Counted from the first letter of the stretch, positions 26,992 to 35,347 are shown. The stretch is DNA of 35,448 bases from Gammaproteobacteria bacterium (GCA_022712945.1 JAFLJP010000057.1:1-35448), one strand, 5' to 3'. Numbers and translations: made by a program. The notes: generated from the sequence alone by a model not told the origin.

Positions 26992-27138
26992 TAACTAACA
27001 CATCAATGTACGTTGTGCTCCTCTGCCATATTGTGTTTAGCATATGGTGTCGAGGTTTCGATAATAAGCAACTGCAACAATCCAATAAAGTGACTGGTTG
27101 TTTCGATGCTGTCTAGCAGCGAGTGTAGGAGATAATAA

Positions 27139-28173
27139 ATGTCGAGTCTGAGCAATTTACTGTTACCCGCAGTACTGTTTTTTGCGCTTGGTGTCATCGC
27201 TAGGTTGATCAAGTCAGACCTGCGTTTCCCCCCTGATCTGGCAAAAGTTCTATCCATCTATCTGTTGATGGCAATCGGTTTACATGGTGGTTATGAACTG
27301 GCCAAAGCAGATCTAGTGATCGCCATGAACTCTATCATGTGGGCACTGATTCTAGGCTTCACTCTGCCCATTATCGGCTATCTGGCGTTAGTGATGACGC
27401 GCAAAGTCAGCCCGCTAGATGCGGCTGCAATTTCTGCTCACTACGGCTCGGTGAGTGCCGGTACTTTTCTTACTGCTATCGCCTACCTTGATAATGTAGG
27501 TGTCACTTATGAGACGTATCCATTGATTATGCTGGCGGTGATGGAGTCACCAGCGATTGTGGTGGGTCTGATACTGGCCGCCAAGGCGCGTCACTCTATC
27601 GCTGCCCGTGAAACGGCACCCGTTTCCGGTGGTGGCGCGGTGATCTCTACTCCTGATAATGGTGACGGCCCAGGAGGCAAATTCAGTGAATTATTGCGTG
27701 ATGCCTTCACCAATGGCAGTGTGGTGATATTGATAGGTTCTATGGTCATCGGCGCAATCTCTACTCCTTCCGGTATGCAACAGCTCTTCCCATTCATCGA
27801 CGAAATTTTTATGGGTGTGCTGTGTTTGTTCTTGTTTGATATGGGTATGGTGGCTGCCCGTCGTATTGGTGATTTTCGGCAGGTCGGCTGGTTGCTGGCT
27901 TTATTTGGTATCGTCATGCCGCTGGTTGGTGGTGTGGTGGGTGCCTATGTGGGGCATGCCATTCTGGGCTTCAGTGTGGGTGGCGCAACATTGGTTGCGG
28001 TGCTGGGTGCCAGCGCCTCTTATATTGCGGTCCCACCCGCGATGCGTTTGGCGATACCTGAGGCCAATCCATCTTTTTACTTAACACTATCGCTGGGAAT
28101 TACCTTCCCATTTAATGTTATCGTGGGCATACCGATTTACCATAGCTTGGTACAGGCAATGGCGGCGGGCTGA
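27139..28173 (+). CDS. sbtA: sodium-dependent bicarbonate transporter SbtA
   Basis: An inner-membrane bicarbonate symporter of the SbtA (DUF897) family. The 344 residues give about ten hydrophobic helices in two inverted halves, joined by a polar loop near 152-190 (AKARHSIAARETAP to DNGDGPGGKFSEL). Signatures include RFPPDLAKVLSIYLLMAIGLHGGYEL, AAISAHYGSVSAGTFLTA and the matching second-half GASASYIAVPPAMRLAIPEANPS. TAGGAGATAATAA precedes the ATG. It lies inside the carboxysome locus and directly before its PII-like partner, so it likely raises cytoplasmic bicarbonate for CsoSCA. Confidence 0.93.
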   Translation: MSSLSNLLLPAVLFFALGVIARLIKSDLRFPPDLAKVLSIYLLMAIGLHGGYELAKADLVIAMNSIMWALILGFTLPIIGYLALVMTRKVSPLDAAAISAHYGSVSAGTFLTAIAYLDNVGVTYETYPLIMLAVMESPAIVVGLILAAKARHSIAARETAPVSGGGAVISTPDNGDGPGGKFSELLRDAFTNGSVVILIGSMVIGAISTPSGMQQLFPFIDEIFMGVLCLFLFDMGMVAARRIGDFRQVGWLLALFGIVMPLVGGVVGAYVGHAILGFSVGGATLVAVLGASASYIAVPPAMRLAIPEANPSFYLTLSLGITFPFNVIVGIPIYHSLVQAMAAG

Positions 28174-28209
28174 TAACGCTCTGTTTGAGAGATGAATAAG
28201 GGGTGACCT

Positions 28210-28530
28210 ATGGTAGAACTATATCCTGAAAAACTGTTGAGTATTATCACCAATGACTCGATGCAAGAGCGCCTGGAGTGCATGTTCAAAAAATATGGTG
28301 TGTCTGGCTTTACGATAATACAGGCGAGTGGTGAAGGTTCTTCTGGAATGGCGTCAGAGATGTCTGGTTTTGATGGTAATATTCTGGTGAAAGTCATTGT
28401 TCCAGAGAGTCAACTGCAAGTGTTACTTGAGAGTGTGGAGCGGAAGCTGCGTAAGGGATATCACCTTACTGTCTTTGTTTCTGATGTTCAGGTAATTACA
28501 CCGGAAAAATTCAATAAAAAATCACGGTGA
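28210..28530 (+). CDS. sbtB: PII-like regulatory protein SbtB
   Basis: A 106-residue PII-superfamily protein without the usual uridylylated T-loop tyrosine region. It shows the PII-like fold: a beta strand and helix KLLSIITNDSMQERLECMFKKYGVSGFTII, a short T-loop GEGSSGMAS, and VKVIVPESQLQVLLESVERKLRKGYHLTVFVSDVQVITPEKF at the end, given here in parts by its motifs. SbtB binds adenyl nucleotides, including cAMP in cyanobacteria, and gates SbtA. AAGGGGTGACC precedes the ATG. It follows sbtA by 36 bases. Confidence 0.88.
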   Translation: MVELYPEKLLSIITNDSMQERLECMFKKYGVSGFTIIQASGEGSSGMASEMSGFDGNILVKVIVPESQLQVLLESVERKLRKGYHLTVFVSDVQVITPEKFNKKSR

Positions 28531-28565
28531 TACGAGAGATGATGCTGTATCTGTAGGAATGTGAA

Positions 28566-29588
28566 ATGACCGAACAGAGTGATTCCAAGTTTAAAGGTGG
28601 CTTGCCGGATTATCTGATTCGTCACACAACTTTCAGACAGATGCAGATTTTTGAAGCGGTTGCGCGGCTGGGTAGTTTTACCCGTGCTGCTGAAGAGCTG
28701 TTTTTGACACAGCCCACAGTCTCCACACAGCTGAAAAAATTGACCGACGTGATGGAGCTGCCGCTGTTGGATCAATCCTGTCGGCAAATTAAACCGACAG
28801 AAGCCGGGGAGGAGTTGTATCGTGCTGTGCGGAAAATTTTTGACTCACTCTCCGACCTCGATACCAAAGTAGCCGCACTCAAAGGCCTGAATCACGGTCG
28901 TTTGCGCTTGGGGGTTATTACCACCGCTAAATATTTCGCACCGGAGATTTTGGGTGACTTCTGGCGCGAGTACCCGGGGGTGGATATTTCGCTCAAGGTG
29001 ACCAACCGTAACCGTATTATTGAGCGCATCCAGAACAATGAAGATGATCTTTACATTTTAGGGCAACCCCCAGCTAAAGAGTTTAGTCTTACCGCATACC
29101 CATTCGCGCCCAATCCGATGGTGGTTCTGGCTGCTAAGGATCACCCGCTCTTTCAAGAGTCTAATATATCGATTGCCCGCTTGGCTGAAGAGCCATTGAT
29201 TTCACGGGAGATAGGTTCGGGGATTCGGGATACCACCATGAAGCGGTTTTCGGAGCACGGCCTTACGCCGAATATTCGCATGGACCTAGGTAGTAATGAG
29301 GCGATAAAACACGCGGTTATTGGCGGCTTGGGGGTGGCAATATTATCGCTGCATACCCTGGTGTTGGATGGTGCTGATGGGCCATTAGGTGTGCTCGATG
29401 TTGAGGGTTTTCCGATTGAGCGCAAGTGGTATCTGGCTCACCCTCAGGATAAAGAACTTTCACCGATGGTCAAAGCGTTCCTTGATTTTGCCAGAGCCAG
29501 TGAGCCGGTTATCAGTGAGCGGATGCGCACTTTGTATGCACAGTTCTCTGCGCGCCACAAAGATAACGTTTGTAAAAAACAGATTTAA
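28566..29588 (+). CDS. cbbR: LysR-type regulator CbbR
   Basis: The expected transcriptional activator of the Calvin-cycle operon, sensing metabolites such as RuBP or NADPH in other species. The 340 residues have an N-terminal winged HTH (FRQMQIFEAVARLGSFTRAAEELFLTQPTVS, about 21-51) and the LysR substrate-binding domain with LRLGVITTAKYFAPEILGDF, which is typical of CbbR. In many bacteria cbbR is divergent from cbbL; here it is on the same strand, 35 bases after sbtB and about 9 kb downstream of cbbL, so it could also be transcribed from the operon it controls. Confidence 0.88.
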   Translation: MTEQSDSKFKGGLPDYLIRHTTFRQMQIFEAVARLGSFTRAAEELFLTQPTVSTQLKKLTDVMELPLLDQSCRQIKPTEAGEELYRAVRKIFDSLSDLDTKVAALKGLNHGRLRLGVITTAKYFAPEILGDFWREYPGVDISLKVTNRNRIIERIQNNEDDLYILGQPPAKEFSLTAYPFAPNPMVVLAAKDHPLFQESNISIARLAEEPLISREIGSGIRDTTMKRFSEHGLTPNIRMDLGSNEAIKHAVIGGLGVAILSLHTLVLDGADGPLGVLDVEGFPIERKWYLAHPQDKELSPMVKAFLDFARASEPVISERMRTLYAQFSARHKDNVCKKQI

Positions 29589-29648
29589 AAGAATAGACGG
29601 GATATTTTTCATTCTTAAATTGAGACCTTTGCACGAAAAATAGCTTTC

Positions 29649-29669
29649 ACTCCAGCACACAGCTGGGGT
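29649..29669. promoter_or_regulatory. hairpin between cbbR and csoS1D
   Basis: ACTCCAGC, loop ACACA and GCTGGGGT make an 8-bp stem with one wobble. It is followed by GGAG and a 15-codon ORF (29675-29722) whose stop TAA overlaps the csoS1D start. It may be a leader structure for csoS1D or a weak terminator without a T-run. Confidence 0.4.
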
Positions 29670-29714
29670 GGAGTATGAATCGTACAAAGAACTCAAATGG
29701 GCTAAAAGAGCGAT

Positions 29715-30344
29715 ATGATTAAGTTACGAACCTATATATTTATTGATTCGCTACAGCCCCAGCTTGCCGTCTATCTCGGTACCGTCTCGCAAGGGTTTTT
29801 ACCGGTTCCTGGTGATGCCTGTCTGTGGCTCGAAGTTGCGCCCGGAATGGCGGTACACCGACTGACTGATGTGGCTCTTAAATCCACACGTGTTCACTTA
29901 GGGCAGCAGGTTGTTGAGCGTGCTTTTGGATCGATGGTATTTCACCATCGTGATCAAAGCGATGTCATCGAGGCGGGTAGTGCGGTACTGGGGTTGCTCA
30001 AAACCTCGGAAGACCAACGCCAAAAATGCCGTATCGCCTGGAGCGAGGTGGTACGTTCGATTACTCCGGATCATGCGGTTTTGATTAATCGACAGGATCG
30101 TAAAGGCTCAATGATTTTACCCGGGCAGAGTCTGTTTATTCTGGAGACTGAGCCTGCGGGTTACATTGTTTACGCGGCTAATGAGGCTGAAAAAGCGGCT
30201 AATATTACCTTGGTGGATTGTCGCGCTGTGGGTGCCTTCGGGCGGTTGACACTGGCTGGAAAAGAAGCGGATATCGATGCGGCGGCCCATGCGGCAATGA
30301 ATGCTGTACAGCGGTTATCTGGCGTTAATGAAATGAAAAATTAA
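29715..30344 (+). CDS. csoS1D: tandem-BMC carboxysome shell protein CsoS1D
   Basis: A 209-residue protein with two fused BMC domains forming pseudohexameric trimers with a large, gateable pore, thought to pass bigger metabolites such as RuBP. The pore-gating pair E69-R70 sits in VVERAFGSM. Strongly conserved segments include [77 protein letters not shown] and [13 protein letters not shown], as in cyanobacterial CsoS1D. It lies outside the core cso block, after cbbR, but within the same locus. Confidence 0.93.
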   Translation: MIKLRTYIFIDSLQPQLAVYLGTVSQGFLPVPGDACLWLEVAPGMAVHRLTDVALKSTRVHLGQQVVERAFGSMVFHHRDQSDVIEAGSAVLGLLKTSEDQRQKCRIAWSEVVRSITPDHAVLINRQDRKGSMILPGQSLFILETEPAGYIVYAANEAEKAANITLVDCRAVGAFGRLTLAGKEADIDAAAHAAMNAVQRLSGVNEMKN

Positions 30345-30426
30345 TCATACAGAGAATTTAACACCTCTGTTTGAGTGGAGAAGCGTGTCCCCTCCGAGTG
30401 CTTCAATTGGGTTCGGGTGGATATAT

Positions 30427-30446
30427 GCCCAACCGGGTGGCTTTTT
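30427..30446 (+). terminator. weak terminator-like hairpin before sulP
   Basis: GCC (30427-30429) and GGC (30439-30441) can pair around an inner CCGGG-containing loop, followed by five T. The stem is short, so this is at best a weak attenuator between csoS1D and sulP. The rest of 30345-30502 is featureless. Confidence 0.25.
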
Positions 30447-30502
30447 CTTGATTTGATCTGAACCAACCTTATTGTAAGTAGAGTTGAATAGGATATGGCT
30501 AA

Positions 30503-32761
30503 ATGAGAGAGTCTCCGCAAAATGGGCTAAAGGGTTTAAAACACTGGCGTTACGATCTATTGGCCGGTATTCAGGTGGCACTGGTCTCACTGCCCCTCTC
30601 GCTGGGTATCGCTATCGCTTCTGGCGCTCCCCCGGTTACCGGCCTGATCTCGGCCATTATTGCTGGCTTTATCTTTCCTTTTCTTGGTGGTGCATATGTC
30701 ACTATCAGCGGCCCCGCCGCTGGTCTGGCACCTGCGCTGCTCTCTGGTATGTTGCTGTTAGGGGGCGGCGATCTGGCGGTGGGCTACCCGTTGTTATTGG
30801 TCGCCATCTGCCTGACAGGGCTGGTGCAGATTGTATTGGCCTTCTTTAAAACCGGGCGTTATGCCATTTTTCTCCCGGTGACGGTGGTTGAAGCAATGCT
30901 CGCTGCCATCGGTTTGATGATTATTATCAAACAAATTCCATCCTTAATGGGTGCTGTATCGCCCACATCGCAGAGCATGTTGGAGACCATCAGCAAACTG
31001 CCACTGGCGCTGCCACAACTGGAGTGGAGTATCTTCTTTATTGGTGGCCTAAGCCTATTTTTAATGTTCTATCTTAACGCTTCCCGTCACGAGTGGATGC
31101 GTAAAGTCCCACCACCACTGTTTGTTGCTTGCCTTGGCATCGGACTGGGCTACCTGTTTAGCCTTGATACTAAATTCTTGATCACCATGCCGGAAAACCT
31201 GCTTGAAGGTGGCATCACCTTCCCCGCTTTTGATGAGGTGTTGAGCCGCCCTGAGCTGTGGTGGAGTATTTTGCTGGTAGTGATTACCCTAACACTCATC
31301 GATGGCGTTGAATCACTGGCGACTATAAAAGCGGTGGATAAAATTGACCCGTTTCAACGTAAGTCTGACGCAAATATCACCCTGCGAACCATGGGTGTCT
31401 CAAATTCACTCTCCAGTATTTTTGGTGGTTTGACGATTATTCCGGGTGGGGTTAAAAGTCGAGTTAACATCGATGCGGGTGGGCGCACCCTGTGGGCAAA
31501 CTTTTACAATGCGGTATTTTTGCTGATTTTTCTGTTTGTGGCTATCGATATTATCGCCCGAATACCATTGGCAGCCATTGCCGCGATCCTGATTTACGTC
31601 GGTTGGAAATTGTGTGAATACAAAGTGTTCACCAAAACCTATGCGATTGGGCGTGATCAAATTGTTATTTTTGTTATCACTGTACTGGCTATTTTGAGTA
31701 CAGACTTGCTGCTGGGGATACTGATTGGTGTCGCTGCGGAAGTGTTGATGCTGTTGTACCTGTTGACGCCGTCATTCCGCGTGGTACTGAATGGCAGACT
31801 GAGTTTAGGGCAATCATTCTCTCTGGTGTGGCAAAACCTGCGGGGCTTGTTCTGCGATCCAGTAATTTCGGTTGTTCAAAAAGAGAGCGAGGGACGCCCC
31901 CACTATGAAATAGCGCTCTCATCCATCGTCTGCTTCAATCTGATTCATCTGGATAAACTGCTGGCCAATTTACCACTTGGTGCTGGTGTGACACTGGTTG
32001 TTACGGAATCAGGGCGCATTATTGACCACACCGGGATGGAGTACCTTCATCAGTTTCAGGATGAGTGCATGCGTGACAAACGTAAATTTGAACTGCAGGG
32101 CCTGGAGAATTTCTTTCAATTTACTAATCACTCACTATCGGCGCGTATGCAGGATGTAATGCAGATCAGAGAAGAAGCGAAGCACTCTGAGCGTGAAGTT
32201 GAAATGGAAAAATTGGCCCAACAGTGGGGGATGAAATGGGAGCCTGGTACATTCAGCATCCATAATGAGCACGATTTTGTCTATTTGCGTCGAGGATCAG
32301 ACAAGCAGGAGACCAACGTAATGTCGGGAGTGTCTCACGGTTGTGAGATCAGACTGGCTGATTATAGTCACACCGCCGCCCCCGACTATTATACCAAGCA
32401 TTGGCATACCATCATCACCCCCCGCCTGTCTGCCTCGACAATCTCTGATTTTGTGATAACACCCGGATATTATCTGCGGCGTTACCTGGCGGATTATCGT
32501 GAAGTGGAATCGGTTGGTGCGAATAAACTCCCCGATAACTATCGTTTTTATGCCAAAAAAGAAGGAGGAGATCCGTCAGCTTACCTCTCCTCTGAATTGA
32601 TTGAGTTTCTGCGGAACCACGAAGGGATCTATCTGGAAGTCCAAAATGGAGTCATGCTGAGCTTCAACCGCAATCGGGATCTGCTCAGTACTGAAGAGAT
32701 AGCGTCACTCTTGACCCTGATGGAGATAGTTAACGCCACGGGTAGTGGAAAGCTGGATTAA
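30503..32761 (+). CDS. SulP-family anion (probable bicarbonate) transporter with extra C-terminal domain
   Basis: Residues about 15-430 are the SulP membrane domain: LKGLKHWRYDLLAGIQVALV, ASGAPPVTGLISAIIAG, the signature GGAYVTISGPAAGLAPAL, and GGLTIIPGGVKSRVNIDAGGRT. A cytoplasmic STAS-like domain follows (about 465-550; RIIDHTGMEYLHQFQDEC). Beyond a charged helix (EEAKHSEREVEMEKLAQQWG) lies a roughly 180-residue extension not found in ordinary SulP proteins. Its pattern (NVMSGVSHGCEI, ADYSHT, HTIITPRLS, DFVITPGYYLRR) resembles an uncharacterised bacterial domain I know only from other contexts. SulP proteins move sulfate or bicarbonate; the carboxysome context and work in Hydrogenovibrio suggest bicarbonate. 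Its stop codon is the target duplication of a MITE. Confidence 0.85.
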   Translation: MRESPQNGLKGLKHWRYDLLAGIQVALVSLPLSLGIAIASGAPPVTGLISAIIAGFIFPFLGGAYVTISGPAAGLAPALLSGMLLLGGGDLAVGYPLLLVAICLTGLVQIVLAFFKTGRYAIFLPVTVVEAMLAAIGLMIIIKQIPSLMGAVSPTSQSMLETISKLPLALPQLEWSIFFIGGLSLFLMFYLNASRHEWMRKVPPPLFVACLGIGLGYLFSLDTKFLITMPENLLEGGITFPAFDEVLSRPELWWSILLVVITLTLIDGVESLATIKAVDKIDPFQRKSDANITLRTMGVSNSLSSIFGGLTIIPGGVKSRVNIDAGGRTLWANFYNAVFLLIFLFVAIDIIARIPLAAIAAILIYVGWKLCEYKVFTKTYAIGRDQIVIFVITVLAILSTDLLLGILIGVAAEVLMLLYLLTPSFRVVLNGRLSLGQSFSLVWQNLRGLFCDPVISVVQKESEGRPHYEIALSSIVCFNLIHLDKLLANLPLGAGVTLVVTESGRIIDHTGMEYLHQFQDECMRDKRKFELQGLENFFQFTNHSLSARMQDVMQIREEAKHSEREVEMEKLAQQWGMKWEPGTFSIHNEHDFVYLRRGSDKQETNVMSGVSHGCEIRLADYSHTAAPDYYTKHWHTIITPRLSASTISDFVITPGYYLRRYLADYREVESVGANKLPDNYRFYAKKEGGDPSAYLSSELIEFLRNHEGIYLEVQNGVMLSFNRNRDLLSTEEIASLLTLMEIVNATGSGKLD

Positions 32762-32920
32762 GGGATGTAGAAAAAATTAAGATACCGTTATTACGCCGGA
32801 TTTTTGTTCACTCTATCTAGGCCGGTATTGGGCGCATAGTGGGCTACGCAACGAATACCGGCCTAGATAGAGTGGGAAAAAAGACAAGTAAGCGCGGTAT
32901 TTTAATAAATTCTACATCCC
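32762..32920. mobile_element. 159-bp palindromic MITE-like element, copy 1
   Basis: The termini GGGATGTAGAA and TTCTACATCCC are exact inverted repeats, and TAA flanks both sides (32759-32761 and 32921-32923) as a 3-bp target duplication. Inside, a 21-bp perfect inverted repeat (32809-32829 with 32854-32874, CACTCTATCTAGGCCGGTAT plus T) flanks a 24-base loop. It codes for nothing. The TNA-type duplication suggests mobilisation by an IS5-family (IS1031-like) transposase. It may also act as a bidirectional terminator between convergent genes. Confidence 0.85.
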
Positions 32921-32959
32921 TAAGCTTACAACAGAGAGAGAGAGAACCGCTGCTTAAGG

Positions 32960-33505
32960 TTAAAGGCGGCGGGTTTTCTGTACCATGCGGTGTAGCGAAC
33001 GGGCATGGTTAAAATGGGAGACCTGCTCCAGGGGTATCCAGCCAATCTGATGCGACTCATCATTGCCCGGTATCGGGATCGAATCATCAATCTCCAGTAA
33101 AAACCGGATATCAAAATGTTCGTGACGATCATCATGAGTGCTGGGGTGGATAGTATGCACATCCACATCAAAAATCTTATCGCTGACCAGTCGAATATTC
33201 TCAAGATCAACACCGGACTCCTCTGAAGTCTCCTTCAAAACCACGCGAATAATATCGTGATCACCATCCGCATGCCCACCAGGCTGAAACCATCGATCCA
33301 GCTTGCGGTGATGCATCATCAGAGCATGAGTATGAGATGGATTAACCACCCAGGCCGAACCGGTAACATGTCCCGGAGCCAGGCCGCGATCAAAGCAGTT
33401 CTCATGCTGAGCAATAAAACGGCAAGAGTGGGCCACCATCGCAGCCTCCTCCATAAATGGCGTTTTGTAGCGGGAAAGCAGTTGGAAAAGCTGTTGTCTG
33501 TGCAT
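32960..33505 (-). CDS. NUDIX hydrolase
   Basis: A 181-residue pyrophosphohydrolase acting on nucleoside-diphosphate-linked substrates; the specific substrate is unknown. The NUDIX box is recognisable around 77-99: GHADGDHDIIRVVLKETSEESGV. Compared with the consensus, the first conserved Glu is His and the Arg of REUXEE is Lys, but the metal-binding EE pair is kept. GGHADGD variants occur in a real subfamily. The gene converges on sulP with the MITE between them. Its start MHRQQLFQLL is the only reasonable one. Confidence 0.85.
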   Translation of the reverse strand: MHRQQLFQLLSRYKTPFMEEAAMVAHSCRFIAQHENCFDRGLAPGHVTGSAWVVNPSHTHALMMHHRKLDRWFQPGGHADGDHDIIRVVLKETSEESGVDLENIRLVSDKIFDVDVHTIHPSTHDDRHEHFDIRFLLEIDDSIPIPGNDESHQIGWIPLEQVSHFNHARSLHRMVQKTRRL

Positions 33506-33549
33506 GGGTGAGTTTATCTACGCTGGTGAAAAAACTGTGAAAATAACCC

Positions 33550-33852
33550 CTACAATATACGCGAATCAGAATGCTTTGGGCATTTAAATTCTCTATGCCA
33601 GTCATTGCTCTGTATAAATGCCAGCCGATATTTCATCTTTGCCACTGCCGGGGACGCTTTTTTCATCCAACAAGGTGACCCCATCACTTTACCTGTTGAA
33701 ATTAGTTTGCGTAACATTTTTTTAAAATCATCGAGTGAGCCACCTATGGAGCCATAACGGCGCACTTTGCTTCGATCATCATCTGCCAATGAGATAACAA
33801 TGGATTCGTTGTGGGCATCCATGTCGACAAAAAATATATTTGATTTTGTCAT
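33550..33852 (-). pseudogene. truncated IS110-family transposase (N-terminal fragment)
   Basis: The first 55 residues match the start of IS110-family DEDD transposases: IFFVDMDAHNESIVISLADDD with catalytic Asp, RRYGSIGGSLDDFKKMLRKLISTGK. After GKV the homology stops abruptly where the family continues with a HFVYEAGP-like motif; the remaining reading frame is unrelated. In another frame the adjoining DNA reads SDGVTLLDEKSVPGSGKDEI up to a stop, possibly the end of a different lost gene. The catalytic core is missing, so it cannot be active. The gap 33853-34083 shows no gene. Confidence 0.75.
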
Positions 33853-34083
33853 GTCGATCTCCGAGCCTGTTAGTGAAGGGGTAAATCCTTCATGCGATAC
33901 ATGATTTATCTCAACTCTTAAAATAATGGGCTATTGCTGCCGCAGGTTATTGAGAAGTTGCCAAAAATGAGAATAACAACTCGTTATTGCTCAAGCTTTT
34001 GGGGGAGAATAGAACGACATTCGGTTATTTATTCCGGCACAAAAAACGGGAAGATCTATTTTTCTATTCCTAAGGAGCAGTAA

Positions 34084-34893
34084 ATGAAAGCGCAACAGAT
34101 ATTATCAACCTGTCTTTTTTCGATATTCTTGGTTGGCACCGCCAGTGCTGGCTTGATGATAAAGGAGCAAGATGATGGTGACGTGACTACGCATATTTAT
34201 CAAGACGGGATAGTGGTCATTCTGTCGCAGGAGGCAGACAATCAAGTTGTAATGATAACTGATACCCGAAAATCCCAGTGTACGTGGTTTAATCATCTCA
34301 ATCGGCAATTTTCCCGGGGCGACTGTGGAGCTCCATCTGAGATGGTAGGAGGTATGATGGAAAGCCTCCAAAAGCACCTCTCTCCAGAGCAATTGGCGAT
34401 GATGCAAGGAATGAGAGGGCAGGAGATGGAGATGCAAGTACCGCCGCTGCAGGTGAAAAAAATCGGTGGCACAACCTTTCAAGACTATACTGTTGATAAG
34501 TATCATTTTTTAGTCGAAGGTCGGCCTGTCGCTGAGGTCTGGTTATCATCGAGTGTTGGGGAGGCTCTCTCCAAAGAAGTTGATTTTGAATCGATGAAGC
34601 AACTGTTCGGTGATCAAGCCAATGAAGATCACTTTTCTACTTTTGATTCCCATGACTCTAGCGGGGTATTGGAGAAAAAAATAGAAGAACTTTCGGAAAA
34701 AGAGAGAGCATATGTCATAAAAAGTATGCAGATAATGGGGCCAGGTGGTCCGTCCAATATGGAAGTATTTGGCAGTCAGGTGATCGAAATCAAAACAGGT
34801 AACTTCGACCTCAGTCAATACCAGGTACCCTCAAATTATGAAGAGGTGGGTTCGATTAATGAGTTGATGCAGGGTGCATGGGGGGCGCAATAA
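34084..34893 (+). CDS. exported protein of unknown function
   Basis: A 269-residue protein with a clear signal peptide (MKAQQILSTCLFSIFLVGTASA, cleavage before GLM). CTAAGGAGCAGTAA gives a strong ribosome site. The mature part is Met- and Gln-rich (MMESLQKHLSPEQLAMMQGMRGQEMEM) and has a beta-rich start with IYQDGIVVILSQE and two Cys, plus KIGGTTFQDYTVDKYHFLVEGRPVAEVWLS. This layout resembles DUF4412-type periplasmic proteins, but I cannot assign a family. It has no operon partner. Confidence 0.7.
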   Translation: MKAQQILSTCLFSIFLVGTASAGLMIKEQDDGDVTTHIYQDGIVVILSQEADNQVVMITDTRKSQCTWFNHLNRQFSRGDCGAPSEMVGGMMESLQKHLSPEQLAMMQGMRGQEMEMQVPPLQVKKIGGTTFQDYTVDKYHFLVEGRPVAEVWLSSSVGEALSKEVDFESMKQLFGDQANEDHFSTFDSHDSSGVLEKKIEELSEKERAYVIKSMQIMGPGGPSNMEVFGSQVIEIKTGNFDLSQYQVPSNYEEVGSINELMQGAWGAQ

Positions 34894-35027
34894 TATTTTT
34901 ACGATCGTTGCAGGAAATTTCGCCTCAGAAGCCTGCTGAGCTTAAGTGGTTGTTGCGAGAGTTTGAGGCGAATTTTGGCATGTTCAACAAAAAGGCCGAA
35001 AAAAGAGACCAACCTGAAGTAACTTAG
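34878..35027 (+). pseudogene. 49-codon ORF cut by MITE, possible gene fragment
   Basis: An ORF that overlaps the end of the previous gene in another frame and reads through to a TAG formed by the MITE target duplication and its first base. The translation MGGAIIFLRSLQEISPQKP and then ELKWLLREFEANFGMFNKK looks helical and protein-like. It could be the start or middle of a gene truncated by the MITE, or chance. No ribosome site is apparent. Confidence 0.3.
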
Positions 35028-35347
35028 GGATGTGGAAGAAGCTAAAGTACTGTTATTACGCTGAATTTTGTTCACCCTATCTAGGCCGGTATTGGACGCA
35101 TAGTGAGCTACGCAACGAATACCGGCCTAGGAGCCTGTCCGAGAATAGATAGGTCTACTGCGAAAGCGTGTTTTTTGCTCATTTTCCCGCCCATTTTTGT
35201 TAAAGGGAACAGCCATTCGCCTCAAATTGTCGAAAAAATGAACTAAAAATCACACTCTCTCGCTACGACCTCTATTCTCGGACAAGCTCCTAGATAGGGT
35301 CGGCAAAAAGACAAGTAAGCGCGGTATTTTAATAAATTCTATATCCC
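35027..35347. mobile_element. MITE-like element, copy 2, interrupted
   Basis: The second copy of the 32762-32920 element: same 5' and 3' ends (GGGATGTGGAAG to TCTATATCCC), the same palindromic core and the same tail GACAAGTAAGCGCGGTATTT. It is flanked by TTA duplications at 35024-35026 and 35348-35350. Without the 163 bases of insertion and duplication it is 158 bp. Terminal mismatches show it is more diverged or older than copy 1. The bases from 35351 to the window end show no supportable gene. Confidence 0.82.
35131..35289. mobile_element. nested 159-bp MITE of a second family
   Basis: GAGCCTGTCCGAGAATAG at the left and CTATTCTCGGACAAGCTC at the right are 18-bp terminal inverted repeats with one mismatch. 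CTAG flanks it on both sides (35127-35130 and 35290-35293), the target duplication style of IS5-family elements; since the site is palindromic, a 2-bp TA duplication cannot be excluded. Comparison with copy 1 of the host element shows the precise insertion point. There is no coding capacity. Confidence 0.85.

Noticed and set aside
29675..29722. 15-codon ORF overlapping the csoS1D start, a possible leader peptide
   Set aside because: The spacing from GGAG to its ATG is too short and its codons show no regulatory pattern; kept only as a remark on the hairpin entry.
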